Assembly: GCF_937616625.2 (NCBI RefSeq)
Contig: NC_065571.1
Span: 8,620,501 to 8,684,500, forward strand
Reading direction: 5' to 3'
DNA: 64,000 nucleotides
Source: Mercurialis annua
Lineage: Eukaryota; Streptophyta; Magnoliopsida; Malpighiales; Euphorbiaceae
The position numbers and the translations under genes were made by a program. Shown piece after piece: positions 57,379-64,000 of the stretch (the first letter of the stretch is position 1; the number at the start of each line of letters is the position of its first letter). The notes under the pieces were generated by a model. It was not told where the DNA came from. It was given only the letters and a program-made list of their open reading frames with translations, and searched no databases.

Positions 57379-57864
57379 ATGAAATTACTAAATATTTTCT
57401 TGATTCTTGTTCTTGTTTCATCTCTATTAGTACTTTCTATTTCCGCATTACCACATGAGCAAGAAGAACAAGACGAACAAGACGAACAACAAGAAGATCT
57501 CGATTATGAGTTAACCGAACAATCTAATGACGATGAAATAAATGAAGTTAGCTCCGAACATGAATTTGGTCGCGTTCTTTATCAAAGGAAACTCCGAAAA
57601 CCTCGACGTGTACAATGTAATAAGTATCCTACGATTTGCCATGCCAAGGGCAGTCCAGGGCCTCATTGCTGTAAAAAGAAGTGTGTAAATGTGTTGACTG
57701 ATCGCATGAACTGTGGAGCTTGTGGGAAGAAATGCAAATACAATCAGATTTGCTGTAATGGCAAATGTGTGAATCCATCTTTCAGTAGAGGGCATTGTGG
57801 AGGCTGCAATAATAGGTGCAAAAATGGAGGGTTCTGTGCTTTTGGTCTTTGCAATTATGCATAG
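57379..57864 (+). CDS. STIG1-like secreted cysteine-rich protein, copy 4
   Basis: 161 residues from ATG 57379, the start aligned with the other copies; the upstream extension to 57334 lacks an ATG. Signal peptide 1-24, acidic linker with EQDEQDEQQ, FGRVLYQRKLRKPRR and a 16-cysteine domain starting VQCNKYPTICH. It belongs with copy 1 by the VQCNKYP motif, SRGHC and the GGFC end. Confidence 0.93.
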   Translation: MKLLNIFLILVLVSSLLVLSISALPHEQEEQDEQDEQQEDLDYELTEQSNDDEINEVSSEHEFGRVLYQRKLRKPRRVQCNKYPTICHAKGSPGPHCCKKKCVNVLTDRMNCGACGKKCKYNQICCNGKCVNPSFSRGHCGGCNNRCKNGGFCAFGLCNYA

Positions 57865-57943
57865 ATCATTAAATGTTGATGATGAAGATTTAATTAATTT
57901 TTTAATTGATGAAATTCATATTCTTTTTTATATATATCTAATA

Positions 57944-59783
57944 TCTATATAATAAAACTGGGTTTTCTATGTACAGTAACTTTGTCTTCCATTTATGTCC
58001 CTACAATTTCCCCCTTATTTTCAGGTCAATGCCCCTGCCCGCAACAAGCTAAAACGTTGATTTATTTGTTTATAGAAACAGCAATATAAAGGCCATCTTT
58101 TCTAATTTAAATTCAACAAAAACTCATTATATTTTACAAGTTTCAGGGTATGTATTTTACTTTTTCCATTAAATGTGGTATGTGAGTCAAATAATATTAT
58201 AGATAATTACTAAAGACACCAAAAGAAAAGACAATTCATTTGTGATAATTTATTGATAAAATGAAAATATAAAAATAATCTTAATAGTTTTAAATAAAAA
58301 TTAAATTATGATTTTTAAGTAAATATTTTTAATTTAATTGAATAATTAAATTAATTTTATTTTCTATTAGCTTATTACTGTTTTTTATAAAAATACTTAT
58401 ATTTGTATAAGATATTAAAAATGAATGATGGGTTATATTATATTTGTTACATGAATATTTCTTAAAAAATGAAGATACATTTTTAACACTTTAGTATTGA
58501 CAATAGATCTCAAAAGATATATAAAAGTAATAAATTTTAAAAATTTCGTTTCATATCAGAGTAATATACTATTATATTTACACTAATATTATTAATGTTC
58601 ATTTATTATCATTAATAATTTGAAATTAACAGTCAATATTATAGTTCAATAATTATAATTTGTTATTATTATTACAATATAAATTTTTTATGGTTCTTAG
58701 AATGTATGTATAGTAGAGCTCACAATTTGTGTCATCTTATCATAAAGGTGTCGTGTACCCATTTTAAAACAGATGAAATTTTCCAATTCAAACACAACCC
58801 GTTTAACTAACTGTGTCAAAATATCGAACCCAAACACAACCTGCTAATTAAACGGGTTATCACATATATAACTGTCTAACCAATTTATTAAAACAGGATA
58901 TAACAGATCGCATGTTTAACACGTTTTATTAATAACATGTTTAACCAATTTAACACATTTTTAAATTAAATGAGCACAATTAAATAACAATTCTCCAAAA
59001 TAAACATAAATTTTAATAGAAAATTAACAATTAATAAATTATATGCGTTATATAAATATATTTGTTCACATTTAATAATTTAATTAATTAATATAATTTA
59101 TAATGTGTCTTAACATGTTTTAGACGGGTTATGTGAGTTTAACATATTTAACATGCTATTCCGTGTCATAAACGGATTGACCCATTTATGATCCGAACAA
59201 ATATAAACTCAACACGAATCCACTTAATTTCGTATCATGTCATGTCGTATAAACGGGTAGTGTCGAAAATTGGTAGCTAATGTATAGTTATACGAAACTT
59301 ATGTAGTGGTGTGAATATGTTAAATTTGAGAGTGAGACCTAGCAAAATAATTGAATTTATTCCTTATTTTGCAATTTTTAACAGTAAATTATTATATTAA
59401 TATTTATTTTTACACAATAACATGCTACAATGCCTATAATTGGATTCTATATTCTGATTTTATGTTCATCAATGCTGCATCTCACCTAGCATTTCTGCAA
59501 GGCTATATTTTTAGCTTGGCATTTTACTATTTCCTCCCAAAAGGTTAAAAAAAACTAAAATCTATTGAACATGTTTCACTTTTTATATTTTATTATATTT
59601 AGAATACTTCCTTTTGAACTTTATCAAAACATGCCTTTATTTATAATACTGTTTTTGTACTTTAATTAGGAGTGTTTATTTAAAATATAATTAAATATGT
59701 ATTACTTGCATGTTGTTTTGTTTCGTGTTTCTGTTTTAGTTATGAAAATAGTTTTCCGAAGCAACGCGAGGGTTTCGTACTAG
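57944..59783 (+). mobile_element. Helitron-like element, about 1840 bp, non-coding
   Basis: The 5' end is A|TCTATATAATAAAACTGGG and the 3' end is GCAACGCGAGGGTTTCGTA then CTAG|T, with a small stem (CGAA/TTCG) before CTAG. This fits the Helitron rule of A|TC...CTRR|T insertion. At 58740-59260 it contains many ACCCGTTT/AAACGGGT words, probably a nested DNA element. No Rep/helicase coding. Confidence 0.5.
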
Positions 59784-61515
59784 TTAGATATAATAAAGAG
59801 TTTACATACAGTTGTCTGCAAAATTGTAAGGCAAATTCTTGATAAAGTAGTATTAGCTCTTGATAGGAAGTATTCATTATTTTAATTAGTATCAATTTTG
59901 ATAATCAAATGGATTTCTTTTTTTATTATTTTATCTGATCGATAAAAAGTTTAAATTTTTTTGATTTTTTTACATGTCTATTCAAAAAAATTAAATTCAC
60001 CAATCTGGTTCACAATTAAAATTCGAGAACAATCGGCCTTAAAATGCATGTGAGTTGGTAAGGATTTCCTCTAGCATAAATAAGATTGTTGTTTTAAAGT
60101 TCAAACTATATATGCTCATGTATATATTCGTTTAAAACTTGAAACTAGAGATTTGTATTTCGAAAAGGGCCTATCTAACTTGAGTGAGTATTAATCTGAA
60201 TGTAATAAGTTTAAAGGTGATGTGATATGATTGAGACCCATTAAACACACTGCATCACGCACCTTTTACTAGAAAAAAAAAATCAACAACAATTTTAATC
60301 CAATTCTAAATGAGGTTTAATGGTATCAAAAAAACCCTGATTTTTTCGACTTTTTTCCAATTTAATTAGCCGAACCTTTCAAAGTATACAAACCTATCTC
60401 GATTTTATCAATTCACTGCAATTATATAAAATTTTGCAAAATCGATTTACCAGTACCTACATGGCATGCCAAGCTCGTAAGAACGCAGAATTGCAATCTA
60501 TCCCAACAAACCGGCAATGGCCTATGGTTCAGAAAAGCCAAATATATTCGACTTTTTATAAGTTTGTTCAAAATTGTTAAAGCTTGCAAATCTATCTCAA
60601 TTTAATAATTTCGCTGAAAATTTATTTAATTTTTAATTGTTGGAAACAAGACGTGATAATATACAAATTCTAGCATGTTTATAATTTGTTCAATCAATTA
60701 ATTAAATAAATTTCTCGTTTCATTATAGTACTATTGGAAGCACGAGATATTATAGAAATAACGCTTAATCACACAAAAAATCCTATTTTTTCGATTTTTT
60801 CATTTATGGCCACATTTTTTAAAATCTTTAATTTTAGCCTATTTTTCTTTCAATTTTCACTTTCAATTGTAGCCAATTGTCTAAATTGGAACGGAAAAAA
60901 AATTCAAATAAACCTCTCATTTTATTTCATTTTTAAAATTTATTATGATACAAATGAAAATTGAAATAATATGAAGTTATATAAACGACATATTTGAATT
61001 TTTTTTCACTTCAATTTGGACAAATGGCTACAATTGAAAGTAAAAATTGAAAAGTTGACTAAAATTGAAGTGGAAAAAATATTTTTAAATTGAACTAAAT
61101 CAAACTAGTCGGTTTAATTTTTTCAATTTGATTTGGTTATTCAAAACCAAAACAAATCAAAAATAAGATATTTATAATATCAAACTAAAGCGAACCAGAT
61201 TTATAGGTTTGATTTAATTATTATTTCGTTTGGTTCTTTTTTTTATAAACTCCCCTGCAATAGTCTATGTTGGACTAAAGCATATTTTGGTAGAGAAAAA
61301 AGCATTTACAATAACAATCATGTTTTAATGTTTCTTTTTATTTTTCCGCTTAACATATGCTTTTGCTCATTTCTTCTCGTTCACTATTTTATTCAATTAT
61401 GACTAACTTTTTCTTGCTTACCTTCCTTTATTGTTCTTCATTTACTAGTAATCAGCACTACTCATTAAACTAATATATAGTGGAAGAGCACATGTAATTT
61501 GCCCACCAAAACTCC
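59784..61515. other. AT-rich spacer and promoter of STIG1-like gene 5
   Basis: No gene in 59784-61260; short frames there are low complexity. From 61266 it is homologous to the promoters of copies 2 and 3. Confidence 0.55.
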
Positions 61516-61523
61516 TATAAATA
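61516..61523 (+). promoter_or_regulatory. TATA box of STIG1-like gene 5
   Basis: TATAAATA, 117 bp before the ATG, in the same context as copies 2 and 3. Confidence 0.75.
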
Positions 61524-61632
61524 CTTCATTTGCATTGCCATTCTTCTTCATCTACAGATTATCAAATTATAGCTAGCTTTTTTTCATTCTCTTTTACTCA
61601 TTCTTGATCAAAGAGAAAAAAAAATCATATCT

Positions 61633-62115
61633 ATGAAACTACTAAATATTTTCTTGATTCTTGTTCTTGTAATGGCTCTACTCCTTTCTGTTGCTTCATT
61701 ACCCCTCGAACAAGAAAAACAAGAAAATCAAGATCATGATCAAGATCAAGAAGAAGATATCGACAATGACTTGGCCGAACAATCTTCCGATGAAGAATTT
61801 AGTTCCGAACATGTTTTTGGTCGCATGCTTGCTCAAAAGAAAACTAAAAGAACTCGTCGTATGAGATGCAACAAGTTCCCTAGGGTTTGCCATGCAAAGG
61901 GAAGCCCAGGGCCTCATTGTTGCAAGAAGAAGTGCGTAAATGTGTTGAATGATCGCATGAACTGTGGATCATGTGGTAAGAAATGCAAATACAATCAGAG
62001 TTGTTGTAATGGCAAATGTGTTAATCCATTTTTCAGCAGGAATCATTGCGGAGGCTGCAACAATAGGTGTAACAAAGGACAATTTTGTGCTTTTGGACTT
62101 TGCAATTATGCTTAG
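61633..62115 (+). CDS. STIG1-like secreted cysteine-rich protein, copy 5
   Basis: 160 residues. It is very close to copy 2 but with a shorter GATCAT/GATCAA tract in the linker (DHDQDQEED). FGRMLAQKKTKRTRR precedes the Stig1 domain, which has CGSCG where copies 2 and 3 have CGACG. All 16 cysteines are present. Confidence 0.93.
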   Translation: MKLLNIFLILVLVMALLLSVASLPLEQEKQENQDHDQDQEEDIDNDLAEQSSDEEFSSEHVFGRMLAQKKTKRTRRMRCNKFPRVCHAKGSPGPHCCKKKCVNVLNDRMNCGSCGKKCKYNQSCCNGKCVNPFFSRNHCGGCNNRCNKGQFCAFGLCNYA

Positions 62116-62258
62116 TAGAACTTAAGTGTGCTGATGCTGAATATCTAATTCTTTATTGATGTGAGATACAAATTCTTTTGTGTGTAGTAGAACCATATGA
62201 ATATGTATGAACTAATAGTAATACAATTTTTATTCATCAATTTGTTAAAAGTAATGGA

Positions 62259-62292
<34 letters not shown>

Positions 62293-62386
62293 GATCTATA
62301 CAGTTTTAATAAGGCGGCTAAAAAATAAATAAAGTGATATATACAAGGGTGGATAAAAAAAATTCCATATTGATAAAAAAAAAATA
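62116..62386. other. 3' flank of STIG1-like gene 5 with (ATT)n
   Basis: Homologous to the 3' flanks of copies 2 and 3. The microsatellite (ATT)n at 62261-62291 matches the one after copy 3. Confidence 0.6.
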
Positions 62387-62584
62387 GATTGGGATTCTCT
62401 CAAGTTCATTTTGAACTTGAGGGGGTCATGTTATCGATTTACACCGTTCATTACAAAATGAACAGTGTGAACCAAAAAAATATAAATTTAGTCAAATTAG
62501 TTTATACCGTTCATTTTATAATAAACGGTGTATGTCGCGAACATGACCCCCTCAAGTTGAATTGAACTTGAGGAAATCCCAATC
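62387..62584. mobile_element. Foldback MITE, about 198 bp
   Basis: The left GATTGGGATT and right AATCCCAATC ends are inverse. The arms contain CTCAAGTTCA then ACTTGAGGGGGTCATGTT, each arm also holding its own small hairpin. The middle has ACACCGTTCATT-type words in both orientations. The flanks are A-rich, so the target duplication is uncertain. Confidence 0.75.
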
Positions 62585-62699
62585 CAAAAAAAATCCATAC
62601 GGTCAAAATAAAAAACATTGGATGGGTAAAATCAGTGTCGTAGCTATTAGTTTCGAGTTTGGCAGTTGACCTGGTTGAGTAGCATTAAAAAAATTAAAC

Positions 62700-63228
62700 A
62701 TGACTTGTATGGTTCCTGACCTAGCCGTTGGTGTAATTAACTGATTTAATTGCCAGTCGAATAACCAGTTTAATCGCCAATTCAGTTCGATTTTTTTGAT
62801 TTAATTTGGTTGGATCAAAGTTTTAGTTTTTGGATTAATTGGAGCGAATAATTGATTGGTTCCCGGATCAATCAATCGAACCAAAATAACCGTACGTATT
62901 ATTTATATTTATAATATTATATTTGTAACTTCCTTGTAAAAATTAAAGTAGTTTTTGTAACTTTTTAGGATTTAGTTAGTTATTGCCCCAAAAATTGCAT
63001 ACTAATTACAAATTAGTATTTTTATTTTGTTATATATTTTAATAATTAATTCTAATGAAATTCCGTTATTTCGGTTAACTGAAATAACCGACCAAACTGA
63101 AATAATAGTTCGGTTCGGTTTTAATATAGTTCGGCTTCAGTTCGGTTATAAAATTTTCAAATATTTTGGATTCGTTAATTTGTTTAGCAGTTCGGTTTAG
63201 TTGCCATACCGATCGATGCATACCCCTA
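62700..63228 (-). repeat. hAT-like terminal fragment
   Basis: The right edge GCATACCCCTA is, on the minus strand, TAGGGGTATGC followed by CGGTATGGCAACTAAACCG, hAT-like with GGTTCGGTT-rich subterminal DNA. The left end is not located; 62700 is an estimate. Confidence 0.45.
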
Positions 63229-64000
63229 AAACCTTTTTAGTAGTCTATTTGGACGTATTCCCCCACTGTCGTGATCGAATGAGAATAGATAAGTGGTTTT
63301 CGAAGATATGACACTAAAAGTTGTAAAGCAGGTCGTCTTTTATATCGAGCCATTGAAGCAGCGCGTCGGGAAAGTTGGCAAACCAGAAATCAGGATGAAC
63401 AGCCCTAATTGGAACATCGATATCTTTAAAAATCCTGACTCTTTTTGCTCGCTTGAGCTTGTATTGTAGCCTTAGGTGTGAATAACCTCTTTCGTCACTT
63501 TTCGTTGCTTTTTAATAATATGCTTATTCATAAAAATATAATACAAATATTAGCTCGTATTACATTGTTGACTGTGTTTTCAAATGAATATGCTCGTATC
63601 TGTATTATTGACTGATCTATTTATGCATTTCCAAAAACTTAATTATTGTGAACTATTTAAATCAACATTAATTAAGTTGGCTAACATCCATTCCCCGTTT
63701 ACATCATATCATTTATAAGGAGATATATACTAGTCCTATATACTAAATTTTTATTAAAAATGACAATGTGCCTGATTGAGCCAACGTTAATAACAAAATC
63801 TTTTGCCTAATTAAAATTGAATTCTGGCTAGAGTTATTAAAACAAGTTAGCTCAAATAATTAAATAGAACAATAAAAAATATTCATTTTGTTGATTTATT
63901 TTTTGATATACCATGAGGTGTTCTGAACGGATTCCAGTTATGAAACGGCACCCTTAAATTTTCCACATTCAGACTAATCTTCACTCGAGCCTGTTAGGTT
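63229..64000. other. Upstream-type DNA of a STIG1-like gene beyond the window
   Basis: Positions 63670-63870 are homologous to 56600-56900, the region about 500-790 bp upstream of STIG1-like gene 4 (words CATCCATTCCCCGTTTACATC, TGTGCCTGATTGAGCC). No coding frame lies inside the window. Confidence 0.55.

Noticed and set aside
58740..59260. Nested hAT-type MITE inside the second Helitron-like element
   Set aside because: ACCCGTTT/AAACGGGT words are clear, but I could not match both termini or find a target duplication.

Overview
This window is nuclear DNA of a flowering plant, most likely a eudicot; the sequence does not let me name the species. The evidence is AT-rich intergenic DNA, GT-AG introns, plant-only gene families (STIG1, CYB561-DOMON) and plant transposon lineages (Tekay-like chromovirus, Athila-like LTR elements, CACTA, hAT, Helitron).

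Layout. 1-1252: probable end of an LTR. 3086-5348: three-exon DOMON/cytochrome b561 gene. 7393-10236: hAT element with TIRs and an 8-bp target duplication, its transposase truncated. 11379-11927: STIG1-like gene 1. About 12830-40664: nested transposons. The outermost is a decayed Athila-like element on the minus strand, with gag-like pseudogene, tRNA-Asp primer site and right LTR. A 9.4-kb Tekay-like Ty3/gypsy element (14947-24340, duplication ACCCA) and a 14.8-kb CACTA element (25291-40104, duplication GAA) both sit inside that LTR. The CACTA element holds a second Athila-like element (26905-33386, duplication TGTTA). 40814-43384: solo LTR (duplication AGTTC). 44017-45274: LINE tail and a Helitron-like element. 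46722-62115: four more STIG1-like genes, interrupted by another solo LTR (50143-53447, duplication TAATT), MITEs and a second Helitron-like element. Upstream sequence repeated at 63670-63870 suggests a sixth STIG1-like gene just past the right edge.

How the parts work. The five STIG1-like genes encode secreted cysteine-rich proteins with an acidic, repeat-rich linker and a C-terminal domain with 16 cysteines. They form two subtypes, each with related promoters. The CACTA element carries two genes that stay open across all proposed exons, TNP2-like (about 1138 aa) and TNPA-like (about 418 aa), so it could be autonomous apart from the LTR element in its leader intron.

Most unusual signal. The LTR elements of at least two lineages carry clusters of short CpG-rich palindromes with fixed arms and variable centres, and each family has its own arm sequence. 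A second signal is a foldback of about 155 bp upstream of the TNP2-like gene whose arm differences are almost all G:U-compatible on the sense strand, as expected for a maintained RNA hairpin.
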